From assembly GCA_016860685.1 (NCBI GenBank), contig BOJX01000013.1, forward strand, positions 1 to 44,139: 44,139 nt of DNA. The letters are read 5' to 3'. Position 1 is the stretch's first letter, and every line of letters starts with the position of its first letter. This document shows, in pieces, positions 33,242 to 41,657 of this stretch. This DNA is from Planctomycetota bacterium. Its GTDB lineage: Bacteria; Planctomycetota; Phycisphaerae; UBA1845. Position numbers and translations under genes: made by a program. Below the pieces are notes generated by a model. It did no database searches. It had not been told where the DNA came from and saw only the letters and a list, made by a program, of their open reading frames with translations.

Positions 33242-34452
33242 TGCCGGCCGCCGCGCGGATCATCGTCGATCGCGAGCTGCGCGAGCTCGTCCCGCCGCTG
33301 GCGGACGACGAGCGCGAGATGCTCGAGGCGAACATCCTGCGCGACGGCTGCCGCGATCCGCTGGTCGTGTGGCGCGGCCACGACATCCTGCTCGACGGGC
33401 ACCATCGCTACGAGATCTGCCAGCGGCACGGTATTGACTTCGCCGTTACTGACGTCCCCCTGGCCGACCGCGAGGCGGCAGCGGACTGGATCGACGCCAA
33501 CCAGCTCGGGCGGCGGAACCTGACGCCGGACCAGGCGGCACTGCTGCGCGGCCGCCGGTACAACCGGCTGAAGAAGGCGCGGGGCGCACCGCCGGGCAAC
33601 AAGTACGCCGCAAAACAAAGTGGACAAAATGTCCACTCAGTCAAGACCGCGCAGCGCCTGGCCCGTGAGCACGGCGTCGATGAGAAGACCATCCGCCGCG
33701 ACGGGCAGTTCGCTGACGCGGTCGAGAAGACCAGGGCGCTCGATCCCGACATCGATCGCAAGGTCGTCCGCGGGAAGGGCCCACCCAAGGCAGCCGTTAT
33801 CAAGGCTGCCGAGCTGCTCGAACGGCATCCCGACAAGGCGCGTGAGGTCCTGGACGGCAAGCGGACCACCGCGCACGTCGTGCGTGAGCTCCGCCGCGAG
33901 GAGACGGCCACACGCCTGAGCCAGCTCGCCGCGCGCGAGGCGCAGGCACCCACCGGCCTGTACGACGTGGTCGTCATCGACCCGCCCTGGCCGATGCGGA
34001 AGATCGAGCGCGACTGCCGACCGAACCAGACGGAGCTCGACTACCCGACCATGACCGAAAAGCAGCTCGCGGCGTTGACCATTCCAGCGGCGGATGACTG
34101 CCACGTGTGGCTGTGGACCACGCAGCGTTTTCTGCCGCTCGCGCTGCTGCTGCTCGAGCGCTGGGGCCTGAAGTACGCCTGCACGTTCGTCTGGCACAAG
34201 CCGGGCGGCTTCCAGCCGGTGGGCCTGCCGCAGTTCAACTGCGAATTCGCACTGTACGCCCGCCGCGGCAGCCCCGTCTTCCTCGACACGAAGGCCTTTC
34301 GAACGTGCTTCGAAGCCCCGCGTGGCCGGCACAGCGAGAAGCCCGAGGCCTTCTACGAGATGGTGCGGCGCGTGACCGCGGGGCGTCGTCTGGACATGTT
34401 TAACCGCCGACGAATCGACGGCTTCGTCGGCTGGGGCAAGGAGGCCCGATGA
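33241..34452 (+). CDS. ParB-like domain fused to MT-A70 adenine methyltransferase
   Basis: The 403-residue protein starts at TGATG overlap 33241. Residues about 1-100 form a ParB/Srx-like domain: DGCRDPLVVWRGHDILLDGH followed by HRYEICQRHGIDF. A helix-turn-helix-like stretch includes QNVHSVKTAQRLAREHGVDE. The C-terminal MT-A70 domain has YDVVVIDPPWPM with the catalytic DPPW, and HVWLWTTQRFLP. Such phage enzymes methylate adenine in DNA, often to evade host restriction. No cognate nuclease is nearby. A second ParB-methyltransferase fusion lies 3.4 kb downstream. Confidence 0.88.
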   Translation: MPAAARIIVDRELRELVPPLADDEREMLEANILRDGCRDPLVVWRGHDILLDGHHRYEICQRHGIDFAVTDVPLADREAAADWIDANQLGRRNLTPDQAALLRGRRYNRLKKARGAPPGNKYAAKQSGQNVHSVKTAQRLAREHGVDEKTIRRDGQFADAVEKTRALDPDIDRKVVRGKGPPKAAVIKAAELLERHPDKAREVLDGKRTTAHVVRELRREETATRLSQLAAREAQAPTGLYDVVVIDPPWPMRKIERDCRPNQTELDYPTMTEKQLAALTIPAADDCHVWLWTTQRFLPLALLLLERWGLKYACTFVWHKPGGFQPVGLPQFNCEFALYARRGSPVFLDTKAFRTCFEAPRGRHSEKPEAFYEMVRRVTAGRRLDMFNRRRIDGFVGWGKEAR

Positions 34453-34937
34453 ACGGTTGGCAGGACGACAAACGCTGGTCCGATCGGTTCATCCCGCAGA
34501 TTCGCGAACTCGTGGCGCGGCATCTGATCCTCGAAGCGCCGCTGGAGGAGGACCAGCAGCACAACACGGACCTGATCGTCCTGCGGTCGTCAGCGGTGCG
34601 GATCGCGTGCCGGGTGCGGCGGGCGCAGTATGCCAAACGCTACGGCGACGAGTTCACCATCCGTACGCGGCGTCTGTACGGCAGCAAAACCGAGCTGGCG
34701 AAGATCCTCGAAGGCTGGGGCGACGCCCTCTTCTACGGCTTTGGCGACGACGCCGGCATCCGCCGCTGGCTGCTTGGCGATCTCAACGTGTTCCGCAGCT
34801 GGTACAGCGCTGAACTGCGGCGGCTCCCCGAGGGATGCCCGCCCGGGCTCGAGCAGACCAACGGCGACCACAGCTCGCAGTTCATGGGGTTCCCGGTTCA
34901 TTGGCTGCCGCCCGAGTTTGTCATCGCGAGGTCGTAG
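34449..34937 (+). CDS. Hypothetical phage protein, possible nuclease-like fold
   Basis: The 162-residue protein starts at an ATGA overlap with the methyltransferase gene. HNTDLIVLRSSAVRIACRVR could be the D-(x)-core strand pair of a PD-(D/E)XK-like domain, but the expected Lys is absent. YGDEFTIRTRR and FYGFGDDAGIRRWLLGDLNV follow. I do not know the function. Its place between a methyltransferase and the primase gene suggests a DNA metabolism role. Confidence 0.55.
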   Translation: MNGWQDDKRWSDRFIPQIRELVARHLILEAPLEEDQQHNTDLIVLRSSAVRIACRVRRAQYAKRYGDEFTIRTRRLYGSKTELAKILEGWGDALFYGFGDDAGIRRWLLGDLNVFRSWYSAELRRLPEGCPPGLEQTNGDHSSQFMGFPVHWLPPEFVIARS

Positions 34938-37382
34938 ATGGGCAACGCCGCGCCGCGAGACACGATCCGCCGCTTCCTCGAGCTGCTGTTCGAGCCCGGG
35001 GACGTGTTCGAGGTGCGCGCCCCCGGCTGCCGCGACCGACCGGACGCGAAATACGCCTACACGTGCTCGGGCTACTTCACGTTCGACACACTCGACCGGG
35101 CCGCCGACGAGATCGCGGCGCTGGACCACTCCGCCGTTGCGCCGGGCATCTACGTCACGCTGAATCCGGTCGCGCCGGCGCTGCTGGCGCGGTCGGCGAA
35201 CCGGATCAAGCCACGCGCCCGCGAAACCACGCAGGACAAGGACGTTGTTCGCCGGCGGTGGCTGCTGATCGACATCGACCCCGTCCGCCCAGCCGGTGTG
35301 AGTTCGACCGATACGGAATTGGCGCTGGCAACCAAGCGGGCCCGCGCAGTCGCGGATCACCTGACCGATTCTGGTTGGCCAGTGCCGATCGTGGTGATGT
35401 CCGGCAACGGGTATCACCTGCTCTACCGGCTCGACCTGCCGGCGAACGATGAAGGACTGGTCAGACGCGTCCTGGAAGCGATCGCGCACCGCTTCGATGA
35501 CGGTACCGTCGCCGTTGACCGTTCCGTGCATAACCCGGCGCGGATCGTCAAGGTCGTCGGTACGGTCAGCCGCAAGGGCGACGAGCTGCGCGGCGTGGCC
35601 GGCGTCGCCGACCGTCTGCACCGGCGCGCGGAACTGGTCGATGTGCCTGACCCGATCGGCCCGGTGGCGGGCGAGCTGCTCGAACAACTCGCCGGCGTCC
35701 ACGCGACGCCGATGGCCACTGCTGCCGAGACGGTCTGCGCCGCGTCGGGGGAGCGGATCGACTGCACGCCCACCGGTGTACGGATCTGGCTCGAGGCCCA
35801 CGGCGTCCCGGTCAAGGGCGAACGATGCAACGGCGACAAGACCCTGCTGCTGCTCGAACACTGCCCGATCAACCCTGAGATCGTGTCCACCGGCGGTTCG
35901 GATATCGCAGTTCTGGTGGGCGACGATGGCAAGCTGGCATACTGCAACAAGCACAACCGTGGTCAGCAGTACACGTGGCACGACCTGCGGCGTGCGGTCG
36001 AACCAGGCTGGGAACCGCCGCCGGGCGGCGCGGGCGACGTCGACCTGTCGGCGTTCACCCTCGACCGTCGTGCCGTGGCCGCGCCGAAGACGTCGCCGCC
36101 ACTGCCCGATCCCGGCCCGCTGCCAGACGAGCTCTTGCACGTCCCGGGCTTCGTCGGCGAGGTCATGGACTACTGTCTGGCCACGGCGCCGTACCCGAAT
36201 CCGGTGATGGCGTTCTGTGGGGCGTTGGCGCTGCAGGCGTTCCTGGCCGGCCGCCGCGTCCGCGACGCTGGCGACAACCGCACGAACATCTACCTGCTCG
36301 GCCTCGCGCACTCGGCCGCCGGCAAGGACTGGCCCCGCAAGGTCAACACGCGGATCGTGCACGAGGTCGGCCTGGCGGAGTGCCTCGGCGACCGCTTCGC
36401 CTCCGGCGAGGGTGTCCAGGACGCCTTGTTCCTGAACCCGTGCATGCTGTTCCAGACCGACGAGATCGACGGCATGCTGCAGTCGATCAACAAGGCCAAG
36501 GACGCGCGCCACGAGAACGTCATGGGCACGTTGCTCACGATGTACTCGGCGTCGAACAGCGTCTTTCCCATGCGGCGCAAGGCCGGCAAGACTACGCCGG
36601 GCGTGATCGATCAGCCCAACCTCGTCATCTTCGGCACCGCGATCCCGAACCACTACTACGAGGCCCTCTCCGAGCGGATGCTCACCAACGGGTTCTTTGC
36701 GCGCATGGTCATCCTCGAGTCCGGGCCGCGCTGCAAGGGGCAGGAACCGCGGATCGTCGACCTGCCCGAGCGCGTCATCGACACGGCCCGCTGGTGGGCC
36801 GACTACCGACCGGGGCGGGGCAACCTCCAGGAATGGCATCCCGTCCCGGCCGTCATCGAAGCGACCGAGGAAGCGTTGGGCCTGCTCGTCGAGACACGTG
36901 CGGAAGCCGAGACCGAGTACGCCCGCGCCGAGGCGGCGAGCGATCCGGTCGGCACCACGGTCTGGGGCCGTGTCAGCGAGCAAACCCGGAAGCTGGCGCT
37001 GTTGCACGCGGTCAGCGGGGACTATCGGTCGCCTTGCATCGACGTGGTCGCGGTCCGTTGGGCTTCGCGGTTCGTGCTGCATCAGACCCGCCGCATGCTC
37101 TACATGGCATCCGGCCACGTGGCCGAAAACCCCTTCCACGCCGAATGCTTGAAGCTCATGGAGAAGCTGCGGAACGCACCGGGCCACGAATTGCCCCACA
37201 GCGTGCTGCTCAAGCGGATGAAGTTGGACGCCAAGACGTTCGGCACGCTCGTCGAGACGCTGGCGCAGCAGGGCGACATCGAGGTCGTGACCACCGCGCG
37301 GCCGGGGTGGCACGTGCGGTCGTACCGGCTGGCGGGCGGGGTGAACCTTCAGAGTGAAACACCGGCGGAGGGTGAATCTTGA
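34938..37382 (+). CDS. Phage primase-helicase-like replication protein
   Basis: The 814-residue protein starts directly after the preceding stop. The N-terminal part resembles archaeo-eukaryotic-type primases: RRWLLIDIDPVRPAGVS carries the metal-binding DxD, and VVMSGNGYHLLYRLDL with VHNPARIVKVVGT follow. The C-terminal half is DUF3987-like: YLLGLAHSAAGKDWPRKVNT is a Walker A variant (AxAGKD) and LFQTDEIDGMLQSINK a Walker B. A C-terminal winged helix is likely (HELPHSVLLKRMKLDAKTFG). It would prime and possibly unwind DNA at the element's origin. An iteron-like GGTGAA cluster starts inside its last codons. Confidence 0.82.
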   Translation: MGNAAPRDTIRRFLELLFEPGDVFEVRAPGCRDRPDAKYAYTCSGYFTFDTLDRAADEIAALDHSAVAPGIYVTLNPVAPALLARSANRIKPRARETTQDKDVVRRRWLLIDIDPVRPAGVSSTDTELALATKRARAVADHLTDSGWPVPIVVMSGNGYHLLYRLDLPANDEGLVRRVLEAIAHRFDDGTVAVDRSVHNPARIVKVVGTVSRKGDELRGVAGVADRLHRRAELVDVPDPIGPVAGELLEQLAGVHATPMATAAETVCAASGERIDCTPTGVRIWLEAHGVPVKGERCNGDKTLLLLEHCPINPEIVSTGGSDIAVLVGDDGKLAYCNKHNRGQQYTWHDLRRAVEPGWEPPPGGAGDVDLSAFTLDRRAVAAPKTSPPLPDPGPLPDELLHVPGFVGEVMDYCLATAPYPNPVMAFCGALALQAFLAGRRVRDAGDNRTNIYLLGLAHSAAGKDWPRKVNTRIVHEVGLAECLGDRFASGEGVQDALFLNPCMLFQTDEIDGMLQSINKAKDARHENVMGTLLTMYSASNSVFPMRRKAGKTTPGVIDQPNLVIFGTAIPNHYYEALSERMLTNGFFARMVILESGPRCKGQEPRIVDLPERVIDTARWWADYRPGRGNLQEWHPVPAVIEATEEALGLLVETRAEAETEYARAEAASDPVGTTVWGRVSEQTRKLALLHAVSGDYRSPCIDVVAVRWASRFVLHQTRRMLYMASGHVAENPFHAECLKLMEKLRNAPGHELPHSVLLKRMKLDAKTFGTLVETLAQQGDIEVVTTARPGWHVRSYRLAGGVNLQSETPAEGES

Positions 37383-37593
37383 ACGACCACAAGCGGGCCA
37401 TGATTCTCCAAGCTTCACCCAAGGTTCACCCCTGCCGGGTGAAACATGGGAAGTGCGCAAATGGCAGGAATATAGGGAGAAAGAAAGACTCTCTCTCTAT
37501 GTTTCACTCTTTCACGCGATTCCCCTCACGCGCTGCCCGGACGCGTCGCGGCGCGCGTGTACGCGAGGGGAGGGGTGAAAGGGTGAAACATGG
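37340..37593. repeat. Iteron-like cluster of GGTGAA / TTCACC motifs
   Basis: GGTGAA or its complement occurs at 37340, 37371, 37414 (reverse), 37425 (reverse), 37438, 37574 and 37582. Related GTGAAAC / GTTTCAC / TTCAC forms lie at 37354, 37501 and 37511. The 13-mer GGGTGAAACATGG is repeated exactly at 37437-37449 and 37581-37593. The cluster begins in the last codons of the primase gene and fills the following gap. This arrangement suits a replication origin with initiator sites or an operator; neither is proved. Confidence 0.5.
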
Positions 37594-37839
37594 TTCCCCC
37601 CTGGCCGAATCGGCCCGGAGGGGTCGCGGGAACAGCTCGCAATCCCGACAGAGTTTGTTGCGCTTGTCCGGGTGGCCGACGCGCGCCAACGGGGCCGCCC
37701 TGGGCGACGCGGGCGCGCGGACTGGTAGGTTCGTACCACTTGGCGGCCCCGCGACGCCCCCGGGGCCCAACGTCGCGGTCTGGGGGCCGCCTGGGCGGCG
37801 GAGGTTCCGCCCGCAACGCGAGACATGGAGGTCTGACCG
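37383..37839. other. Intergenic region after the primase gene, possible origin
   Basis: I see no supported gene in this 457-base gap. A TTG-started frame at 37379-37846 is arginine/glycine-rich and resembles nothing. The left half holds the GGTGAA motif cluster and a run of GAAAGACTCTCTCTC. The right half is extremely GC-rich, with GGCGGCCCCGCGACGCCCCC-type blocks, and ends in a GGAGG site for the next gene. Confidence 0.5.
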
Positions 37840-39216
37840 ATGCTGAACGTTGAACTGCGGCCGCTGGCCGCGATCAAGCCCTACGAGAAGAACCCCCGCA
37901 TCAACGACGCCGCGGTCGATGCGGTGGCCGAGTCGATCCGGCGGTTTGGCTTCCGCCAGCCGATCGTCGTCGACGAGGCTGGTGTCATCGTCTGCGGGCA
38001 CACGCGGTGGAAGGCGGCGCAGAAGCTCGGGTTGGCAGAAGTACCGGTTCACGTCGCCCGCGATCTGACGCCCGAACAGATTCGCGCGTACCGAATCGCC
38101 GACAACAAGACCGCCGAGCTCGCCGAGTGGAACCTGGACCTGCTGCCGATCGAACTGGCCGAGCTGCAAGGCGCCGGCATCGATTGGTCGCTGCTTGGGT
38201 TCGACGCAGACGAGCTCGCGCAGCTGCTCGACCCGGGCGTAAAAGACGGCCTGACCGATCCGGATGACATTCCTGAGCCGCCGGATGAAGCGATCACGCA
38301 GCCCGGCGACCTGTGGCTGCTCGGCGATCACCGTCTGCTCTGCGGCGACAGCGGCGCGCCCGGGGATGTGGACCGGCTGCTCGCTGGCCAGCCCGTTCAC
38401 CTGGTCAACACCGATCCGCCGTACAACGTGAAGGTCGAGCCGCGCAGCAACAACGCGATCGCGGCGGGCCTGTCGTCATTCGCCGGGACGCAGAAAGGCG
38501 TCAAAGCGCTGGACGCGCAGGGGCTGCACCACAGCGGCTTCGACGTCGCCCGCGGCAAGACCGGGATCAAGCACCACCAGAAGCTCGACCTGGAGCGTCA
38601 TCCGGAGAAGGCGAAGGCGACGCATCGGAAGCTGCGCGCCAAGGACCGGCCGCTGGCCAACGACTTCGTGTCGGACGAGGAGTTCGACCGGCTGCTGCGC
38701 GCCTGGTTCGGCAACATCGCCCGCGTGCTGCTGCCCGGTCGCGCGCTGTACTGCTGGGGTGGCTACGCGAACTGCGCGAACTACCCGGCGGTGCTGAAGG
38801 CCTGCGGGCTGTACTTCTCGCAGGCGATCATCTGGATCAAGGAGCATCCGGTCCTCACGCGCAAAGACTTCATGGGCAACCATGAATGGTGTTTTTACTG
38901 CTGGCGCGAAGGCGCGGCGCACGTCTACCTGGGGCCGAACAACGCGACGGATGTCTGGTCGGTCAAGAAGGTCAACCCGCAGAGCATGGTGCATTTGACG
39001 GAGAAGCCCGTCGAGTTGGCGGTGCGGGCGATGCAGTACTCATCGCGCGCCGGTGAGAATGTGTTGGACTTGTTTGGCGGCAGCGGCTCGACGCTGATCG
39101 GGGCGGAGCAGACGGGGCGGCGCGCGTTCCTGATGGAGCTCGATCCGCTGTACTGCGACGTCATCGTGCAGCGTTGGGAGAAGTTCACGGGCCGGAAGGC
39201 GGAGCGTGCTCAATGA
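37840..39216 (+). CDS. ParB-like domain fused to DNA adenine methyltransferase (DPPY)
   Basis: The 458-residue protein starts at ATG 37840 behind GGAGG. The ParB-like N-terminus reads NVELRPLAAIKPYEKNPRIN, then RQPIVVDEAGVIVCGHTRWK. The methyltransferase part has NTDPPYNVKVEP with the catalytic DPPY, and the SAM motif VLDLFGGSGSTLIGAEQTGR near the C-terminus. That order is typical of beta-class enzymes. It likely modifies adenine in the phage genome, as an orphan enzyme. It is the last gene of the rightward block, and the genes after it run in the opposite direction. Confidence 0.9.
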   Translation: MLNVELRPLAAIKPYEKNPRINDAAVDAVAESIRRFGFRQPIVVDEAGVIVCGHTRWKAAQKLGLAEVPVHVARDLTPEQIRAYRIADNKTAELAEWNLDLLPIELAELQGAGIDWSLLGFDADELAQLLDPGVKDGLTDPDDIPEPPDEAITQPGDLWLLGDHRLLCGDSGAPGDVDRLLAGQPVHLVNTDPPYNVKVEPRSNNAIAAGLSSFAGTQKGVKALDAQGLHHSGFDVARGKTGIKHHQKLDLERHPEKAKATHRKLRAKDRPLANDFVSDEEFDRLLRAWFGNIARVLLPGRALYCWGGYANCANYPAVLKACGLYFSQAIIWIKEHPVLTRKDFMGNHEWCFYCWREGAAHVYLGPNNATDVWSVKKVNPQSMVHLTEKPVELAVRAMQYSSRAGENVLDLFGGSGSTLIGAEQTGRRAFLMELDPLYCDVIVQRWEKFTGRKAERAQ

Positions 39217-39236
39217 TTCATGAGACTCGGCGTGAG

Positions 39237-39611
39237 CTACCCGGGCGGTTGATCGGCCTTACCTGCGATGGTTTGGTCGAGTTGTTCCCAGACCCAGTGA
39301 TCAGGCTCGATTGCAAACCAGAAATCCTCCTTGATTGTGCCGTCCGGCTCGAAGCCGACCTGGTTCACGCGCCCATCCTTGAAAACGTAGAGGGCCATCG
39401 CCGGATGCTTCCCGCGATAGCGAGCCGCCTCGCCTTCGCAATCGGGATACTGCTGCACTGTTACGCCGGCAAGCTGCGCGTCCCCGACGTAACGCGCAGC
39501 CCAATTGGTCTGCTCAGCAGGCGCGCGTTGGTTCACGGGTTCGATATCCCGATGGGAATGAGAGCAGCCAATGATGATGATGAGCAAGAACGCCTTCGTC
39601 CACTTCGGCAT
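39237..39611 (-). CDS. Putative lipoprotein, unknown function
   Basis: The 124-residue protein starts at ATG 39611. Its N-terminus MPKWTKAFLLIIIIGCS is a lipoprotein signal with the lipobox IIGC at residues 13-16. The mature domain is small and soluble (VTVQQYPDCEGEAARYRGKH, then EPDGTIKEDFWFAIEPD). I recognise no family. It follows the next-listed membrane protein gene by three bases and is surely cotranscribed with it. A host-type export signal is odd in a phage region. Confidence 0.6.
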   Translation of the reverse strand: MPKWTKAFLLIIIIGCSHSHRDIEPVNQRAPAEQTNWAARYVGDAQLAGVTVQQYPDCEGEAARYRGKHPAMALYVFKDGRVNQVGFEPDGTIKEDFWFAIEPDHWVWEQLDQTIAGKADQPPG

Positions 39612-39614
39612 GGC

Positions 39615-40184
39615 TCACTCTTCACAGCTAGCCCGGGTGATCGTTCCGCATTCCGGACATCGTCCGCTGACGTTGCCGGTCAAGTCGTATCCGCACACGC
39701 ATCGCGCGTTCGCCGTCCGGCGCAACGCCCGGGCTCGTACAAGACCGACAGCCGCCACGGCAAGGATGAGCCAGACGGGCACGTTAATGCAGAGGAACTC
39801 ATTGTCGGGCCGATAGAGCTGCGGCCACCCGCCGAGGCTGTCGATTGCGTCGCGCTCCGGGACCTGAGCGATGTCAAGCCACACGCGCCTCCACAGCCGG
39901 GCACTCAGCCCGTGAAGCTCAGCCGGCTCGGGCGCCGCCCAGCTGCCAACCATGATAGACGGAGCCGTGCGGCTGTCAAAGAGCCAGAGTTCGATTCGTC
40001 CGCGCCAAAACCACAACGTGAAGTTCAGGTTGTCGGAGACACGTGCGAAGAGCCAGAAGCCGGCAATCCAGTAGGCGCAGAGGCTGACGCAAGTCAGGTA
40101 GAGGACCCATCTAAAGACGGCATGACGTTTCGCGGAGGTTCGCACGCGACCATTGTCGCAATGCATCGGATGCCGAAGCAACAC
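39615..40184 (-). CDS. Membrane protein with C-terminal zinc ribbon (planctomycete type)
   Basis: GTG 40184 gives 189 residues; ATG 40166 is an alternative, and neither has a strong ribosome site. Two transmembrane helices are predicted by eye: WVLYLTCVSLCAYWIAGFWL near residue 26-45 and VPVWLILAVAAVGLVRA near 135-151. The tail CVCGYDLTGNVSGRCPECG is a zinc ribbon that I know from many planctomycete membrane proteins of unknown function. Its presence supports the phylum assignment. With the lipoprotein gene it forms a two-gene leftward unit within the prophage. Confidence 0.65.
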   Translation of the reverse strand: MLLRHPMHCDNGRVRTSAKRHAVFRWVLYLTCVSLCAYWIAGFWLFARVSDNLNFTLWFWRGRIELWLFDSRTAPSIMVGSWAAPEPAELHGLSARLWRRVWLDIAQVPERDAIDSLGGWPQLYRPDNEFLCINVPVWLILAVAAVGLVRARALRRTANARCVCGYDLTGNVSGRCPECGTITRASCEE

Positions 40185-40229
40185 CCCGGCGTCTTCGGCC
40201 GAGGTGTCGAGGATAGGACTGCGATGCGA

Positions 40230-40583
40230 TCAGGCCTTCGTGGCCAAGGCGTGGAACTCCGTCATCGCGTCGAGGTGGACGCTGCGCGTGACGGCATAGT
40301 TCCGGCGGTAGCGGGCGTCGAGGATGCTGCGCTCGCGCAGGAACGCAAGTGCGACCGCGACGTTCGTGAACGTGACGTCGCGGCCGGCGCCGCGCTCGTA
40401 GGCCACGAGATCTTCCAGCGTGAAGCCGCTTCCGCCGAGCTCCTCGGCCGCGTGGGCGATCTGCTCGAATGCGGCCCGCGGGCAGCGGTGCTCGTACGGC
40501 TGCCCGCGAGCGGGGAGGACCTTCCGGATCAGGTGGCCGTCGAGGACTTCGAAGGTCTCGCTGCGTTCGCGCGTGGTTGGCAC
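40230..40583 (-). CDS. Hypothetical protein, leftward phage array
   Basis: GTG 40583 lies just past the previous gene's stop, with GGAGG about ten bases upstream. The 117-residue product begins MPTTRERSETFEVLDGHLIR. It has a mixed alpha/beta pattern with EELGGSGFTLEDLVAYERGA and AVALAFLRERSILDARYRRN. The latter part could be a winged helix. No family was recognised. It is the last gene of the leftward array 42887-40230. Confidence 0.6.
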   Translation of the reverse strand: MPTTRERSETFEVLDGHLIRKVLPARGQPYEHRCPRAAFEQIAHAAEELGGSGFTLEDLVAYERGAGRDVTFTNVAVALAFLRERSILDARYRRNYAVTRSVHLDAMTEFHALATKA

Positions 40584-40586
40584 GGC

Positions 40587-41171
40587 CTACGCCTCCGCCG
40601 CGGCGGCGTTGAACTCGAACAGCCCGCGGTCCGCCTTGCGGAACCGGGCCGCGTCGCCCCGCTGGCGCGCCTCGCGCAGCATGGCGGCGTAGAGCGTGGC
40701 CTCGGGCGTCTTGCCGTTCGGGCTGCTCCACAGGCCCTGCGCCGCCATCGCGTCGATCAGGTCCTTGGCCCGCATCGACTTGCCCTCGGTCTTCAGCACC
40801 TCGGCCGCCGCGTCCAGCGCGCTGACGCGCTTCGGCTTGGGCTCGCCGGCGGCGGGTTTCCGTGCGCGGGCCTTCTTGCCCGGTTTGGCCTTCGCCGTTG
40901 CCGTGGCGGCCGCGTCGACCGCGGGACCGTCGTTCGCGACCACCGCCTCGACCGCCTCGCGGGCGTCGGCGGTCGTGATCTTCGTCTTGCGGTTGCCGCC
41001 CACCGCCCGCCGCAGGCGCTGCGCACTCTTGATCCGGATGCGCTTGCCCGTGGCGGTGTTCGTGGCGTTCCAGCCGCCGTGGCTGTTGGTGCTGTCGATC
41101 CGGACCTGGACGATCCGATCGCTCACCTTGGCGGTGTAGACGCCGCCGATTTTCACTTCGTCCTTCTTCAT
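40587..41171 (-). CDS. HARE-HTH domain protein
   Basis: The 194-residue protein starts at ATG 41171 behind AAGGAGAG. The N-terminal 60 residues form a small beta domain (VKIGGVYTAKVSDRIVQVRI, then GGWNATNTATGKRIRIKSAQ). A lysine/alanine/proline linker follows. The C-terminal 75 residues are a HARE-HTH (HB1/ASXL) winged helix: SALDAAAEVLKTEGKSMRAK, then DAMAAQGLWSSPNGKTPEAT and DRGLFEF. HARE-HTH domains are predicted to recognise modified or unusual DNA and often accompany restriction or repair enzymes. With two methyltransferases on the same element, binding of modified DNA is a reasonable guess. Confidence 0.8.
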   Translation of the reverse strand: MKKDEVKIGGVYTAKVSDRIVQVRIDSTNSHGGWNATNTATGKRIRIKSAQRLRRAVGGNRKTKITTADAREAVEAVVANDGPAVDAAATATAKAKPGKKARARKPAAGEPKPKRVSALDAAAEVLKTEGKSMRAKDLIDAMAAQGLWSSPNGKTPEATLYAAMLREARQRGDAARFRKADRGLFEFNAAAAEA

Positions 41172-41183
41172 TGCTGCTCTCCT

Positions 41184-41396
41184 TCAATGGGTATCCAAGG
41201 CCGCGCTCAGTTGCACGCGCAACTGCCGGGCGGCCGCTGCACTCAGGATCAGAACCGTCTCGCTGGGCGCGGTGCCGCGCGTGTAGAGCAGGCCGACCTT
41301 CACCACGGCCTCGCCGTCGCGGTTGGTGCCCGCCTTCGCTGTGGCGGCGTCGTGGACGGCGCCCATGAACTCCAGGTCGATGCGCTGCGTGGTCAT
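41184..41396 (-). CDS. Small hypothetical protein (70 aa)
   Basis: ATG 41396 follows CGGAGGACC. The product begins MTTQRIDLEFMGAVHDAATA and has beta-type stretches (EAVVKVGLLYTRG, SETVLILSAAAARQL) with a final helix. No family was recognised. It is a member of the leftward array of small genes and lies 12 bases from the HARE-HTH gene. Confidence 0.55.
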   Translation of the reverse strand: MTTQRIDLEFMGAVHDAATAKAGTNRDGEAVVKVGLLYTRGTAPSETVLILSAAAARQLRVQLSAALDTH

Positions 41397-41411
41397 GGCC
41401 GGTCCTCCGGG

Positions 41412-41642
41412 CTAGTCGTTCACCGGGACGGTCACGATGCGGAACGTGCCGTCGGGCATCTCGTGGTCACACAGGTAGGCGAACTCGACGCCGGCCGCGG
41501 CGAGGCGGTCGGCCTCGGACTCTTGCATGACGTAGTGCTTGCCGCCGAGCAGCACGGCGACGCCGTCGCGCGGGTCCGCGTAGGTGTGCTGAATGGCCTC
41601 GCCGGCTGTCGGGAATTCGATCGCTCTGAATTCGATGCTCAT
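41412..41642 (-). CDS. Small hypothetical protein (76 aa)
   Basis: The product begins at ATG 41642 with MSIEFRAIEFPTAGEAIQHT. GVAVLLGGKHYVMQESEADR and GTFRIVTVPVND suggest a compact alpha/beta fold. The ribosome site is weak (GGAA). It sits 15 bases from each neighbouring gene of the array. Function unknown. Confidence 0.55.
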   Translation of the reverse strand: MSIEFRAIEFPTAGEAIQHTYADPRDGVAVLLGGKHYVMQESEADRLAAAGVEFAYLCDHEMPDGTFRIVTVPVND

Positions 41643-41657
41643 CGCTGTTTTTCCGCG

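Noticed and set aside
34590-37460. A 956-codon open frame on the minus strand
   Set aside because: It is antisense to the primase-helicase gene, whose motifs are clear. The antisense product shows no family features.
37379-37846. A 155-codon frame after the primase gene
   Set aside because: It has a TTG start overlapping the primase stop, a low-complexity Arg/Gly product and no homolog features. The region is better explained by a motif cluster and noncoding DNA.
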